Below are positions 35,870 to 45,838 of a stretch of DNA of 64,000 bases, piece by piece. The notes beneath the pieces were generated by a model. The model saw nothing but the letters and a program-made list of their open reading frames with translations. It was not told where the DNA came from and searched no databases. A program made the position numbers and the translations under genes. The stretch comes from Arthrobacter sp. DWC3 (GTDB lineage Bacteria; Actinomycetota; Actinomycetes; Actinomycetales; Micrococcaceae): the NCBI RefSeq assembly GCF_002929375.1, contig NZ_PJIP01000014.1, positions 1 through 64,000 of the forward strand, given 5' to 3'. Positions within the stretch are counted from its first letter, which is position 1. Every line of letters starts with the position of its first letter.

Positions 35870-37440
35870 CGCTGTGCTGCTTTCTCTTCTTGGTCCTGCT
35901 GGGATTCCCCGCTGGCAACCATCACGTCGTCGCGGTGGGCGGTGCGGGGGTCGAATTCACGGACGATGCGTCCCTTGGACATGACGATGATGCGGTTGGC
36001 GGCGCCGAGCGCCTCGCCGATCTCACTGGTGGCAAAGAGCACGCCTAGGCCGCGTCTGGCTTCTCGAGCCATGAGGGCGAAGATCTCCGCTTTCGCGCCT
36101 ACGTCGATACCGCGGGTCGGCTCATCGAGTAGAAGCACGTCGGGGTTCGTCATGAGTACCTTGCCGATGACGACTTTTTGCTGGTTTCCCCCGGAGAGGG
36201 AGGTGATGGATGCCCCTGGCCCTGCGGTTTTGACCCGCACGTCGCGGACACCGTCCTCGATGGAGCGCTTCTCGGGTCCGCGCCGAAGGAACCCTCCCTT
36301 GACGAAGTCCAGCAGTGACGCCAGTGACATGTTCTGGCCGACCGACATGGTCTGCACGAGGCCGTCTCGCTGCCGATCTTCGGGGACCAGAGCCAGTCCA
36401 CGGGTGATACGTTGCCGGACATCGAGCCCTTTCACGGAGGACCCCTTCAGCCGCACGTCACCGGTGCGGATAGGCAGGCGGCCTGCGACTGCTTCAAGCA
36501 GCTCGGTGCGGCCGGCACCCATCAGACCATAGAGGCATACGATCTCGCCGGCGCGAACGGTGAGGTCGAGGTGGTCGACGCTCAGGCGGCTCGAGTTCGA
36601 CGGATCGGCGACGCTCACACCGTCGATCTCCAGCACGGGTTCGCCGAAGGTGTCGAGCAGGTCGGGGTTCAGATCCTCAGAGTTGCGTCCGACCATGTTC
36701 GAGATGACCCAGTTGATGTCGATCTCATGCCGGTCGCCGCGAGCGACGAGTGAACCGTCCCGGAAGACGACCGCATGATCGGCGAGTTCCAGGGCCTCCT
36801 CGAGGTGGTGCGAGATGTAAACGATCGCGACGCCGCGTGAGGTCAGGTCGCGGATCACTCCGAAAAGAACCTCCACCTCGCTGCCGCTGAGGGCTGAGGT
36901 CGGCTCGTCCATGATCAGCACGCGGGCTTCACCGGCCAGTGCCCGTGCAATCTCGACTACCTGCTGCTGGCCCAGGCGCAGGTCCGCAACGAGAGTGCGC
37001 GGGTCCAAAGGCTCCTCGAGCCGCTCGAGGAGCTCGGTGGTGAGCGCGGACTGAGTACGCGTGTCGATGAAGAGGCCACCACGGGCGCGCTCCCGGCCCA
37101 TGAAGATGTTGTCCTGAATACTGAGGTTCGGTGCCAGGCTCAGCTCCTGGTGGATGATGGCAATGCCCTTGTCGACTGCCTCCACGGTGTTGCGTAGGTG
37201 CAGGGACTCACCGTCGAGTTCCAGAGTGCCGGAGGTCGGTAGTTCGACGCCGCTCAGAATTTTCATGAGGGTTGATTTGCCGGCACCGTTTTCACCGAAC
37301 AGCACCGTCACGGTGCCCCGACGGATCTCGAAATCCACTCCTTTGAGTGCTCGCGTGGCGCCATAGGTCTTGGTGATACCGACGGCCCGCATCACAACGT
37401 TGTCGTGCGTTCCAGCGCCGGCAATGACTTCGGGGGTCAC
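35866..37440 (-). CDS. rbsA: Ribose-type sugar ABC transporter ATPase
   Basis: A 524-residue tandem ABC ATPase. Domain 1: GENGAGKSTLMKILSG, LRLGQQQVVEIARAL, VLIMDEPTSAL. Domain 2: GLMGAGRTELLEAVAG, ITSLSGGNQQKVVIGKVL, VLLLDEPTRGIDVGAK. GTG at 37440 overlaps the stop of the DUF2291 gene, so they are translationally coupled. It energises the ribose-type permease encoded immediately downstream. Confidence 0.95.
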
Positions 37441-38078
37441 GGGGTGACTTCGATGGATGTCGGTACGACGGATACGAGTTGCGGATTGACCCTTAGGAAG
37501 GTGCCGGTGACCGTGATGGTCTTGCCCTCCGCGGCCGCGGCGTCGAAGTCGGCAAGGACCTCGGTGCGAACGAGATCGTTCAGTTCGGTCGCGACACTCT
37601 GGTACTCAAGCTGATTGGTGAATTCATTGAAGGAGATCTCGCCCGTCACGTCCCGCAGCGCCGTGCCGTTGAGGGCCGGTCCGACCTGCACCTGCACAGT
37701 TGTTTCCGGAGGGACGCCCTCGACGATGACGGGCATCACCGGTGGAGTTGCGGCCTCGGCGACGGCGGTGAACGTGACCGGGAAGGCATAGGCGCTGCTG
37801 GCACCCGAGGTGTTACCGAATTCTGACTCGTCAGCTCCGTCGGCCAGTTGCGTCAGCAGTTCGGGAAGATCGACCGCCTCGGCGTCGATCGTGTCGACGA
37901 TGGCTGGGAACTGTTCGGCGGCATAGCTAGCGGGGTCCAGTTGTCCTTCCGTCGCAGCGGCATCCGCGTCTGCGGTACTGACAACCTTGACGTTCGTTCC
38001 GGCGGTGGTGATCAGGGCAATGCCGAGAGCGGTCACGACCATCCAGGGGCGAAGGAACCGTCGAGAGGGTTGGGACAT
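37437..38078 (-). CDS. DUF2291 family membrane-anchored protein
   Basis: A 213-residue protein with one N-terminal membrane span (residues about 12-30, no lipobox cysteine) and an extracytoplasmic beta-rich domain. It contains ASYAAEQFPAIVDTIDAEA and VQVQVGPALNGTALRDVTGEI, which match the DUF2291 family. That family is usually encoded beside ribose-type ABC importers, as here, and is assumed to help the transporter; its biochemical role is not established to my knowledge. It is the first gene of the operon, about 120 bases from the palindromic operator at 38199-38215. Confidence 0.85.
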   Translation of the reverse strand: MSQPSRRFLRPWMVVTALGIALITTAGTNVKVVSTADADAAATEGQLDPASYAAEQFPAIVDTIDAEAVDLPELLTQLADGADESEFGNTSGASSAYAFPVTFTAVAEAATPPVMPVIVEGVPPETTVQVQVGPALNGTALRDVTGEISFNEFTNQLEYQSVATELNDLVRTEVLADFDAAAAEGKTITVTGTFLRVNPQLVSVVPTSIEVTP

Positions 38079-38198
38079 CGTTGTCGCTCCAAGTGCGTTG
38101 TTGAACGGTGAACAAATATCACGAGGTCAATGCAGCCTGCCTAGGGCGGTCAGTCCCCCACGCGATGCTCGACATGCTGTCATGATCACCACTAGCTT

Positions 38199-38215
38199 AT
38201 CAACCGGTTGACCAG
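38199..38215. promoter_or_regulatory. Operator O3, FadR-type palindrome
   Basis: ATCAACCGGTTGACCAG, one base from the perfect form, between the DUF2291/rbsACB operon (minus) and a decayed SDR plus mutarotase gene (plus). Rightward, TTGACC at 38208 can serve as -35. A leftward -35 (TTGATA) is also present, but its -10 is weak. Confidence 0.7.
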
Positions 38216-38242
38216 TTAGGTAAGCTTGTTTGATCGTATCGG

Positions 38243-38680
38243 ATGGAGACGCTGCACAGCTCAGCGGCGAACCCGCATTGCTGGCAAGGAGCAGCGACAG
38301 AATTGGCAAGGCCACCGCCGACCGGTTCTCGTTTAGCTCGCAGGTGGTGTGAACCGGCCGCAATCCCCCGAGTTCAGCGCCCTGTCCGTGGCGCAGGTGT
38401 CCTTGCGGTAACCAGGGACATTTGCAGCGAATCAAGTCTTGACAGTTACACCTGCATGGCCAAGCAGGGGGATCTTGAGGTATTCGTTGCTCATGTCGGC
38501 GCCCAGCTCTTCGGCCTTGATGTACCAAGTTCGGAGCTAGACTCCACGGCGCTGCAGGAAACTGTCGATGTCAAGCTCACAGGCATGTTCCTCGACAATT
38601 GGGGCACGAGATGTCCTTTTGTGGACCGGGCAGCTGGCAGGCAGTCGCTCTTGATCTTCCACCGCACGACGCTAAGGAGT
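38243..38680 (+). pseudogene. Remnant of an SDR-family dehydrogenase
   Basis: Two recognisable pieces lie in one orientation. Near 38288 the cofactor loop reads as GAAT, then after a one-base loss as IGKATADRF followed by QVV, stop, TGR. Near 38475-38600 a segment reads FVAHVGAQLFGLDVPSSELDS and then ETVDVKLTGMFL, which aligns with VANAGIQLFGQDARVGELS of the intact SDR at 495-1250, with the NAG motif mutated to HVG. The catalytic YxxxK region is gone. It lies between operator O3 and the mutarotase gene, so a functional dehydrogenase was probably once part of this regulon. Confidence 0.6.
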
Positions 38681-38684
38681 ATTC

Positions 38685-39125
38685 ATGCTGAAGAACATCG
38701 ACCCACTACTCGGAGGAGAGCTGTTGCACCTCCTCGACGACATGGGGCACGGGGACCAGCTCGTGGTGGTCGACCGTAATTTCCCCGCAGCAGCAACCGG
38801 CTTGCCCGTTGTGCACCTCGGGGAAGCGCCGATGTCACGAGTCTTCACCGCTCTGCTGAGCGTCCTGCCACTCGATACCTTCCTCGAGAGGCCACTGGAA
38901 CGCATGGAAGTCGAGGGCGACAGTGCCAAAACCACCGCCCAGCAGGACGCCGTCCTCAGGCTCGCCCAGACTTCACATCCACAGCCCCTCGAATGGGGGA
39001 TCATCCCCCGGCTCGAATTCTATAAACGCGCCCGCGAAGCGTTCGCCGTCGTGCACGTACTCGATCCGGCCCCCTGGGGATGCTTCATACTTCACAAGGG
39101 CGTGATCTTCGCCGAGCAGCATTAA
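38685..39125 (+). CDS. RbsD/FucU-family sugar mutarotase
   Basis: A 146-residue RbsD/FucU protein, which interconverts sugar anomers so that importer products match the enzymes' preferred form. It starts with MLKNIDPLLGGELLHLLDDMGHGD, containing the conserved His of the family, and ends with GCFILHKGVIF. ATG at 38685 has AAGGAG five bases upstream. It is likely expressed from the operator-O3 region through the SDR remnant. It is closer to FucU (fucose) than RbsD in length. The sugar could be that carried by the adjacent ABC system. Confidence 0.88.
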   Translation: MLKNIDPLLGGELLHLLDDMGHGDQLVVVDRNFPAAATGLPVVHLGEAPMSRVFTALLSVLPLDTFLERPLERMEVEGDSAKTTAQQDAVLRLAQTSHPQPLEWGIIPRLEFYKRAREAFAVVHVLDPAPWGCFILHKGVIFAEQH

Positions 39126-39610
39126 TCGTCGTGCTGGATTCGGGGCGACAATGCAGACCGGTGATGTGTAACCTCTCCCCCTTTTTCCGCTTACCGAAAG
39201 TTCCTAAACACCACTTCTCGCGCAGAGCACCCACACCTTACACAACGCGTAATGAGCCCGGCGCCTGGCAATCGTCCGGTGGTTCGCGGCGGATTCCCCG
39301 ATATCAGGGGGCGGCCGTTCAACACGGCGGCATCGTGCCGTATCAGCAACTTCACCCACCCTCCCCGCCATCGCACGCTGTGTGCGATACATAGGCCAGA
39401 GTCGAATATAGTCCCGCTACGGTGCATGCGTCGTGCTCACGAACGGGACGTGCCACAGGACCTGAGCCGTACGCTTGGAGGCATGAGCCGGTTATCAAGG
39501 CATCGGTCACCGAAAGTAGCGCATCTGACTGGCGTCAGCGTTCTGTAGGATGTCGAGAGCTAATAGCACCCTAGTCCGTCCATGCAGGGGCCGTTTCGTG
39601 CGGACCATAC
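39126..39610. other. Intergenic stretch, probably decayed sequence
   Basis: About 485 bases between the mutarotase and the convergent regulator gene. A short stretch at about 39520-39545 translates to VAHLTGVSV, vaguely like a LacI-family helix-turn-helix, but a stop follows at once and no further similarity is seen. No RNA gene or clear terminator noted. Confidence 0.35.
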
Positions 39611-40354
39611 CTATTGTGAAGCGCTGAATTCGGTGAGCAACCGTCGAGAAGCAGTGTCCATGTGCGCTTGCATTGTCACAGTGACAGCTTTTACATCGTG
39701 AGCCCGAAGGGCTTCGTAAATCTTCGTATGCTCCTTCGCCGCCGCCGTGGCGTGGGCCTCATCGGTCAGGGCGCGGTCGACCCAGATCCGTAGCAGCGAG
39801 CGAACGCTTTGCAACAACTCGTGCAGTACCTGATTGCCCGAGGCCTCGGCGATATCACGGTGGAAAGCTGCGTCAGCTTCAATGAACACTTTGAAGTCAC
39901 CCACATTCCTCTCCATTGTGTCGAGGTGCTCGGCAAGCCGAGCCAACGTATGGTCATCGATTTTGCTGGCAGCGAGCTGAACAGCTTGTACTTCCAGGCC
40001 ACTTCGCAGTTCCACGAGTTCGCGGGTCCGAGGAGCCCCCAACATCATTCCCCAACTCAGGGTGCGTGGTAACAGTTCTGATATCCCGTCGCGCAAGTAC
40101 GTACCTGAACCGGGCCGGACTACGACGATGCCGAGGATCTCCAACGCAGCAAGAGCTTCTCGGACGGCTGAGCGACCCACACCCAGAGAGGACGCTAGCT
40201 GCCGCTCAGCGGGCAGCCGTGTACCCGGAGCGATCTCTCCGCTAGTGAAATGTGCCAAAAGTCGCTCAGCAACCTCAGAGACCGTTGATCCCTGGTTCAC
40301 AGAGCCGAGAGCATCACTGATCTTGGTCAGCGAAAGTGCAGAAGTTGTAGACAC
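39611..40354 (-). CDS. FadR-subfamily GntR regulator of the apionate operon
   Basis: A 247-residue GntR-type regulator with winged helix (PGTRLPAERQLASSLGVGRS, VREALAALEILG, RPGSGTYLRDG) and FCD ligand domain (EADAAFHRDIAEASGNQVL, LRIWVDRALTDEAH). It is a close paralogue of the regulator at 8334-9068 over its whole length; even the LLPRTLSWGMMLGAPRTREL segment is nearly identical. It is divergent from the apionate-type operon, and the intergenic region holds the perfect palindrome at 40417-40430. It probably represses that operon and itself. The inducer may be a sugar acid, such as apionate or an oxo-acid. Confidence 0.92.
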   Translation of the reverse strand: MSTTSALSLTKISDALGSVNQGSTVSEVAERLLAHFTSGEIAPGTRLPAERQLASSLGVGRSAVREALAALEILGIVVVRPGSGTYLRDGISELLPRTLSWGMMLGAPRTRELVELRSGLEVQAVQLAASKIDDHTLARLAEHLDTMERNVGDFKVFIEADAAFHRDIAEASGNQVLHELLQSVRSLLRIWVDRALTDEAHATAAAKEHTKIYEALRAHDVKAVTVTMQAHMDTASRRLLTEFSASQ

Positions 40355-40416
40355 ACCCCCAGCCTACAATCTTCGGCAACCGACTCTTGGAGCAACCAGA
40401 TAAATTGGATGAACCA

Positions 40417-40454
40417 GTCAACCGGTTGACCAGTGCAGGAATCTCTTCTAGAGT
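40417..40454 (+). promoter_or_regulatory. Promoter and operator O4 of the apionate-type operon
   Basis: TTGACC (40426-40431), a 17-base spacer and TAGAGT (40449-40454) form a promoter about 100 bases before the transporter start. The perfect palindrome GTCAACCGGTTGAC (40417-40430) covers the -35 box, the same geometry as at operator O1. Confidence 0.8.
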
Positions 40455-40553
40455 GGACCCCACACACGTTTCCGCGCGTCGTTGGTCCGCCCTGGCCACT
40501 CATCAGCCATAGCAACGGTGACGGCGATCAGCGGTTGAAATTCAGGAGTCAAT

Positions 40554-41927
40554 GTGGACACCAAAGCCGAACAATCGGCGGTAGAGAGATCGGCCATCAA
40601 AAAAGTGGCGGTACGGCTCGTTCCTTTTGTCGCGTTGATGTTCTTTATCAATTATCTTGATCGCACAGCCATATCGTTCGCTGGTCCCAATGGAATGAAC
40701 GACGATCTGGCGCTGTCGGCTGCGCAGTTCGGATTCGCGTCCGGAGTATTTTTCATCGGGTACATTCTGCTCGAGGTGCCCAGCAATCTTGCCCTGCACA
40801 AGTTCGGGGCGCGCCGGTGGCTGGCGCGCATCATGGTCAGTTGGGGTATCGTCTCGCTGCTCTTCACTTGGGTGGGCAGCGTAGAACAGCTCTACATCCT
40901 GCGTTTCATCCTGGGTGTGGCCGAGGCAGGCTTCTTCCCCGGAGCAATCCTTTTCCTCAGTCTCTGGGTTCCTTCGCGCCACCGCAGCAAAATCCTCGCC
41001 CTCTTCTACTTGGCCCAGCCCCTGACCACCGTCATCGGTGCACCACTGGCCAGCCTCCTCATCCAGGCAGACGGGCTCTTCGGTCTCGCTGGATGGCGCG
41101 TGATGTTCTTCGGTGTTGCTGTCCCGGCCATCGTCATCGGCGTTGTCGCCTGGTTCTACCTCGCAGACTCTCCTGCAACAGCGAAGTGGCTGACCCCGGA
41201 GGAGAAGACCTGGCTGACCGGAGCCCTCGAGAAGGAAAAGAACGACACGGGCTCCAGCAACAAGCACGTCAGTGTCCGCACCGTTTTCACCAACGGCCGC
41301 GTGTGGATGCTTGCCTTCATCTACTTCGGCTTCATCTACGGTCTGTACGCCCTGGGCTTCTTCCTTCCCACGATCATCGCCGGATTCGAGAGCCTCTACG
41401 GAACCACGTTCGGTGTCGTCCAGAAGGGCCTTATCACCGCCATTCCCTACTTGCCAGCTGCTTTCGCCCTGTACTTCTGGTCCAGGGACGCGACGAAGCG
41501 AGGTGTCAGGACATGGCACATCGCCCTTCCCGCCCTGACCGGCGCCCTCAGCATTCCTCTGGCACTGTTCGCGGGTTCCCCGGCAGCGACTATTGCCGTC
41601 ATCACGATCACCGCCATGTCGATCTTCGCGGCCCTACCGAACTTCTGGACGATGCCGACACGGTTCCTGACCGGTGCGGCAGCAGCTGCAGGTATCGCTT
41701 TGATCAACACTGTCGGGAACCTCGCCGGCTTCAGTGCCGGCTACATCACCGGGTGGCTCAGAGATCTGACGGGCAGCTACACGGCTCCCATGTTCGTGGT
41801 GGGGGGTTTCATGTTCCTGTCCTGCATCCTCATGATCCTGCTCGGCCGCTCAGGAAGGCTAAATGATGGCTCGACCGTCGCCCATTCAGGGGCGCCGTCC
41901 CGATTGAGGCAGCACGCGAAGCCGTAG
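40554..41927 (+). CDS. MFS transporter, anion:cation symporter (acid-sugar) family
   Basis: A 457-residue, twelve-span MFS protein of the ACS family, whose members import galactonate, glucarate, tartrate and related acids. Typical features are NYLDRTAISFAGP in helix 1, QFGFASGVFFIGYILLEVPSN, and GVAEAGFFPGAILFLSLWVP in helix 4. GTG at 40554 has AGGAG five bases upstream. First gene of the operon under operator O4. Uptake of D-apionate or another sugar acid fits both the family and the enzymes encoded downstream. Confidence 0.9.
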   Translation: MDTKAEQSAVERSAIKKVAVRLVPFVALMFFINYLDRTAISFAGPNGMNDDLALSAAQFGFASGVFFIGYILLEVPSNLALHKFGARRWLARIMVSWGIVSLLFTWVGSVEQLYILRFILGVAEAGFFPGAILFLSLWVPSRHRSKILALFYLAQPLTTVIGAPLASLLIQADGLFGLAGWRVMFFGVAVPAIVIGVVAWFYLADSPATAKWLTPEEKTWLTGALEKEKNDTGSSNKHVSVRTVFTNGRVWMLAFIYFGFIYGLYALGFFLPTIIAGFESLYGTTFGVVQKGLITAIPYLPAAFALYFWSRDATKRGVRTWHIALPALTGALSIPLALFAGSPAATIAVITITAMSIFAALPNFWTMPTRFLTGAAAAAGIALINTVGNLAGFSAGYITGWLRDLTGSYTAPMFVVGGFMFLSCILMILLGRSGRLNDGSTVAHSGAPSRLRQHAKP

Positions 41928-42004
41928 CCCCGCCGCACCTCGACGGTGTCCCACGTCCATCCACTGCTGATCAACACATACACGTTAGGTCCAGGAACCA
42001 TCCA

Positions 42005-43759
42005 ATGACTCGTCTATTCAATGATCCCGCCTCCTTCGCCGACGAAATGGTCGAAGGCTTCGTCGCTTCCCATGCCCGTTGGGTCAAACGGGTTCCCGGT
42101 GGGGTGACCCGAAACACTGTCAGCACCCCAGACACCGCCGCCGTCGTGATCGGCGGTGGGTCCGGTCACTACCCCGCCTTTGCAGGGTTGGTGGGACAGG
42201 GGCTGGCGCACGGGGCTGCGATGGGCAATCTCTTCGCCTCACCCTCGGCCCAGCAGATCTACACTGTGGCCAAAGCCGCCGACAATGGCAGGGGCGTGCT
42301 GTTCGGTTACGGAAACTACGCGGGCGATGTCCTCCACTTCGACCAGGCCCAGGAACGTCTTCGTGCAGAAGGCATTGATTGCCGGAGTGTCGCTGTCACT
42401 GACGACATATCCTCCGCTCCCTTGACTGAACACACCAAACGCCGGGGTATCGCCGGGGACCTGACGGTGTTCAAGGTAGCTGCTGCTGCCGCCGAGGCCG
42501 GCTATTCCCTGGAAGCGGTGGCCCAGGTGGCCGGACGTGCCAACCACCGAACCCGTTCCTTCGGGGTCGCTTTCACCGGATGCACGCTGCCCGGCGCCGC
42601 CCAGCCATTGTTCACTGTTCCCGAAGGCCGCATGGCGGTCGGTATGGGTATCCATGGCGAACCGGGAATCGGCGAGACAGACACTCCCACCGCGGATGAG
42701 CTCGCCGAGCTGATGGTCACCAAACTCCTGACGGAAGTACCGGAGGGAGTCGACCTCCAGGGTTCTGCTCCTGCCCGCGTCGTGCCGATCCTCAATGGTC
42801 TGGGCAGTGTCAAGTACGAGGAGCTCTTCGTCGTCTACCGTCGGGTGTCTCAACTCCTTGGCGAGGCAGGACTGCGTGTCATCGACCCGCAGGTGGGGGA
42901 ACTGGTTACCAGCTTCGATATGGCAGGCACGTCCCTCACCCTGTTCTGGGTCGACGACGAACTCGAATCGCTGTGGTCGGCGCCCTGCGACGCACCGGCC
43001 TTTCGCCGCGGATCGGTAACAGCCCAAGTCCTCTCCGCGACACCCCTCGCGGCCGGGCCGGACCTAGAAATTACCGTCCCGGATGCCACACCGGAGTCCA
43101 AGAACGCGGCCTCTCAGGTGCTGGCCGCTTTGACCGCAGCTGAATCAATCGTTATCGCCAACGCGGACGAGCTCGGACGTATAGACGCTGTCGCCGGAGA
43201 CGGCGACCATGGCATCGGCATGGAACGAGGTATCCGTGCCGCTGTCGGTGCAGCAGCAGCGATCGTCGCGCGCGGCGCGGGCGCCGGAACAACACTTCAC
43301 GCGGCAGCCGACGCATGGGCGGATAAGGCAGGAGGTACTTCCGGTGCGCTCTGGGGACTCGCTCTCCGGGCTGTGGGAGACGCCTTCGGGGACGAGGTGA
43401 AACCGGACAGCACCGCGGTCGCAACCGGCGTCGCCGGGGCGGCAGCCGCCATCATGCAGTTCGGCAAAGCGAAACCCGGCGACAAGACCATGGTCGACGT
43501 CCTCGTTCCCTTCGCCGACGCCTTGGCAGAGGGAGCACGCACACAGCAGCCCCTCGCTCAAGCATGGGGCGATGCTGCCGTCATCGCCCAACAGGCTGCG
43601 GATAACACCGCAGACCTGCTGCCCCTCATGGGGCGGGCCCGCCCTCACGCCGAGAAGAGCCTGGGCACTCCTGATGCCGGCGCCGTATCCCTGGCATTGA
43701 TCATCCAGGCCGTCCACACAACTTTCACTCTCAACGCATCACCAAAGGAGAACCCGTGA
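42005..43759 (+). CDS. lerK: DhaK-DhaL fusion kinase, probable L-erythrulose kinase
   Basis: A 584-residue ATP-dependent dihydroxyacetone-kinase-type enzyme. The N-terminal DhaK domain (about 1-330) has [21 protein letters not shown] and the [15 protein letters not shown] stretch; the C-terminal DhaL domain (about 375-580) has the Mg-ATP motif GDGDHGIG. Such one-piece kinases phosphorylate dihydroxyacetone, glyceraldehyde or erythruloses. Next to DerI- and LerI-like isomerases, L-erythrulose (giving L-erythrulose 1-phosphate) is the best candidate. Its stop overlaps the next start (GTGA at 43756-43759). Confidence 0.82.
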   Translation: MTRLFNDPASFADEMVEGFVASHARWVKRVPGGVTRNTVSTPDTAAVVIGGGSGHYPAFAGLVGQGLAHGAAMGNLFASPSAQQIYTVAKAADNGRGVLFGYGNYAGDVLHFDQAQERLRAEGIDCRSVAVTDDISSAPLTEHTKRRGIAGDLTVFKVAAAAAEAGYSLEAVAQVAGRANHRTRSFGVAFTGCTLPGAAQPLFTVPEGRMAVGMGIHGEPGIGETDTPTADELAELMVTKLLTEVPEGVDLQGSAPARVVPILNGLGSVKYEELFVVYRRVSQLLGEAGLRVIDPQVGELVTSFDMAGTSLTLFWVDDELESLWSAPCDAPAFRRGSVTAQVLSATPLAAGPDLEITVPDATPESKNAASQVLAALTAAESIVIANADELGRIDAVAGDGDHGIGMERGIRAAVGAAAAIVARGAGAGTTLHAAADAWADKAGGTSGALWGLALRAVGDAFGDEVKPDSTAVATGVAGAAAAIMQFGKAKPGDKTMVDVLVPFADALAEGARTQQPLAQAWGDAAVIAQQAADNTADLLPLMGRARPHAEKSLGTPDAGAVSLALIIQAVHTTFTLNASPKENP

Positions 43760-44223
43760 GCACCAAGCTACGACTGGTTGTAGGATCCGACGACGCCGGT
43801 TTCCAGTACAAGGAAGCCCTGAAGGCCGATTTGGAAGCATCCGATCTCGTTGAGTCGGTCACCGATGTCGGCGTCGACGCCACCAGCCACACACCGTACC
43901 CCTCGGTGGCGATTGCCGCCGCCGAGCTCGTCGCGGCGGGTAAGGCCGATCGGGCCCTGCTGGTATGCGGTACTGGTCTCGGGGTGGCCATCGCGGCCAA
44001 CAAAGTCCCTGGCATCCGTGCAGTCACCGCTCATGACAGTTTCTCTGTGGAGCGCTCCGTCCTGAGCAACAATGCGCAGGTCCTCACCTTCGGCCAGCGA
44101 GTCGTCGGATTGGAACTGGCTCGCCGGCTGGCCCGCGAATGGCTCACCTATACCTTCGACGAGGAATCCGCCTCCGCTGAAAAGGTCACTCTCATTAAGG
44201 ACTACGAGGGTGTCACGTCCTAA
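43756..44223 (+). CDS. derI: RpiB-family isomerase, probable D-erythrulose-4-phosphate isomerase
   Basis: A 155-residue RpiB/LacAB-fold protein with [19 protein letters not shown], the catalytic Cys in [20 protein letters not shown] and [15 protein letters not shown]. The NNAQVL region and the absence of the normal ribose-5-phosphate His pattern fit the DerI group, which turns D-erythrulose 4-phosphate into D-erythrose 4-phosphate. The operon pairs it with a TIM-type isomerase, as in known erythritol and threitol pathways. Ribose-5-phosphate isomerase B activity cannot be excluded. Confidence 0.82.
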   Translation: MSTKLRLVVGSDDAGFQYKEALKADLEASDLVESVTDVGVDATSHTPYPSVAIAAAELVAAGKADRALLVCGTGLGVAIAANKVPGIRAVTAHDSFSVERSVLSNNAQVLTFGQRVVGLELARRLAREWLTYTFDEESASAEKVTLIKDYEGVTS

Positions 44224-44254
44224 CACTCCCCTACCTTCCAGGTCCCGGAGTGCG

Positions 44255-45043
44255 GTGGGTCGTACCGCGATCATCGGGGTGAGCCTGAAGATGTACTTCA
44301 GCTATCAACGCTCGATCGAATACTGCCGAGAGGTCGCCGACCTCGCCTCCGCCCATCCGGCCGTGCGCAGCGGTGCCATCGAGCTTTTCATCCTGCCCAG
44401 CCTGCCGGTGCTGCCCGAAGCCGTCCGTATCTTCTCGGGCACCGGCGTCGACACCGGTGCCCAGGACGCTTTCTGGGAGGACGAAGGCGCCTTCACCGGA
44501 GAGGTGAGTGCCACCATGGTCGCTGAGCTCGGGGGGCGGTTCGTCGAGGTGGGACACGCCGAGCGTCGGCGCATCTTTCATGAGGACGATACGGTCATCG
44601 GTCTGAAGACCGCTGCTGCCTACCGCAACAGGATCACGCCGGTGCTCTGTGTCGGCGAACCCGATCAAGGATCAGTGGACGACGCGGTCAAGCACTGCTC
44701 CAAAGAGATCGACGCAGCCCTCGGCGCCGCGGACCTCCTCGGATCTGTTGATCGCACCATCCTGGCGTATGAACCTCAGTGGGCCATCGGAGCTGCGGAG
44801 CCGGCCACTCCGGCGTACATCAGCGCTGTCATCGCGGGACTCGACGCCCATCTTCGCTCTCTTCCAGGTCAAGCCGAGAGCCGGGTCATCTACGGAGGAA
44901 GCGCCGGCCCCGGACTCATCACCCAGCTCGACTCAGCCGTCGCAGGACTCTTCCTCGGCAGATTCGCCCACGACGTAGGTGCGCTGGAAACGATCCTGGA
45001 TGAGACCGCCGCCCGGATCGCCGCTGCAGGGTCATCGCTGTGA
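44255..45043 (+). CDS. lerI: TIM-family isomerase, probable L-erythrulose-1-phosphate isomerase
   Basis: A 262-residue triosephosphate-isomerase-fold enzyme with the catalytic triad visible: Lys12 in VSLKMYF, His101 in VEVGHAERR and Glu173 in AYEPQWAIG, plus the phosphate loop YGGSAGPG. GTG at 44255, preceded by GGAG, gives a normal TIM length; upstream codons of the open frame lie within derI. Unlike housekeeping TIM (NWK), the lysine motif is SLK, which fits LerI (L-erythrulose 1-phosphate to D-erythrulose 4-phosphate). Its stop overlaps the next gene's GTG. Confidence 0.82.
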   Translation: MGRTAIIGVSLKMYFSYQRSIEYCREVADLASAHPAVRSGAIELFILPSLPVLPEAVRIFSGTGVDTGAQDAFWEDEGAFTGEVSATMVAELGGRFVEVGHAERRRIFHEDDTVIGLKTAAAYRNRITPVLCVGEPDQGSVDDAVKHCSKEIDAALGAADLLGSVDRTILAYEPQWAIGAAEPATPAYISAVIAGLDAHLRSLPGQAESRVIYGGSAGPGLITQLDSAVAGLFLGRFAHDVGALETILDETAARIAAAGSSL

Positions 45044-45837
45044 GCCGGATCGGGCTGAGCTCCTACGCCTTCTTCTGGCAGCTGTCGGACCGGGTGTCTG
45101 CGCCCATCAGCATCCATCAAGCACTTGAACGCACAGCTGACCTGGGTGTTGATCTTTTCCAGATCTGTGACTACGCGCCATTGGAAACGATGAACGACAG
45201 AGAACTGGCTGCTCTTCGGGATACAGCGCAGCGACTGGGAATATCTCTCGAGGTGGGCACAAAAGGCATCGAACCTGAGCACCTGCGTCACTTCCTCCAC
45301 ATCGCCACTGTCCTGGGCGCCCCACTCCTGAGGACCATGTTCAACAGCCCCGGTCATGCGCCGACGGATGAGGAAGCAATCACGATCTTCACGGAGGTTC
45401 TGCCCGAGTTCGAGGCAGCCGACGTCAAGATCGCGGTCGAGACTTACGAGCAGGTACCCACCTCTCGGATTCTTGCCGTCGTCACGGCAGTGGACAGCCC
45501 GTACCTCGGGATCTGCAGCGACCCGGCCAACACTGTTGCTTCCCTCGAGATGCCGCAGCAGGTCATCGATGCGATCGCACCCTACGTCCTGAACATGCAC
45601 GTGAAGGATTTCGGGTTCACACGCAAGGACGGGTGGGTGGGATTCACCTACGCCGGCGCCCTGTTGGGCGAGGGCCTGCTCGATTACGACTACATGGTCA
45701 CCGCCTTCGACCCAAACCGCCGCAACATCAACCAGATCGTCGAACACTGGCTGCCATGGCAGGACTCAGAGGCGGAAACCATCCGCCTCGAAAACCAGTG
45801 GACCCAGCACAGCATCCAATATCTAAGGAGCAAGTGA
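45040..45837 (+). CDS. oiaC: TIM-barrel sugar-acid enzyme, probable 3-oxo-isoapionate decarboxylase
   Basis: A 265-residue xylose-isomerase-like TIM barrel (AP_endonuc_2 family). The metal ligands can be placed at Glu134 (IAVETYEQ), Asp161 (ICSDPANT), His187 (NMHVKDF) and Glu211 (LLGEGLLDYD). The family contains many epimerases and isomerases, so the role rests on context: between LerK/LerI/DerI-like genes and an ApnO-like gene, it matches OiaC, which decarboxylates 3-oxo-isoapionate to L-erythrulose. A simple sugar epimerase is the alternative. Translationally coupled to lerI (GTGA). Confidence 0.72.
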   Translation: MSRIGLSSYAFFWQLSDRVSAPISIHQALERTADLGVDLFQICDYAPLETMNDRELAALRDTAQRLGISLEVGTKGIEPEHLRHFLHIATVLGAPLLRTMFNSPGHAPTDEEAITIFTEVLPEFEAADVKIAVETYEQVPTSRILAVVTAVDSPYLGICSDPANTVASLEMPQQVIDAIAPYVLNMHVKDFGFTRKDGWVGFTYAGALLGEGLLDYDYMVTAFDPNRRNINQIVEHWLPWQDSEAETIRLENQWTQHSIQYLRSK

Positions 45838-45838
45838 A

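Noticed and set aside
39479-39547. Possible LacI-family helix-turn-helix remnant
   Set aside because: Only about nine residues look similar and a stop follows immediately; chance is sufficient.
40542-41519. Minus-strand frame of 325 codons opposite the acid-sugar MFS gene
   Set aside because: Highly charged, no family features; a shadow of a clear twelve-span transporter gene.
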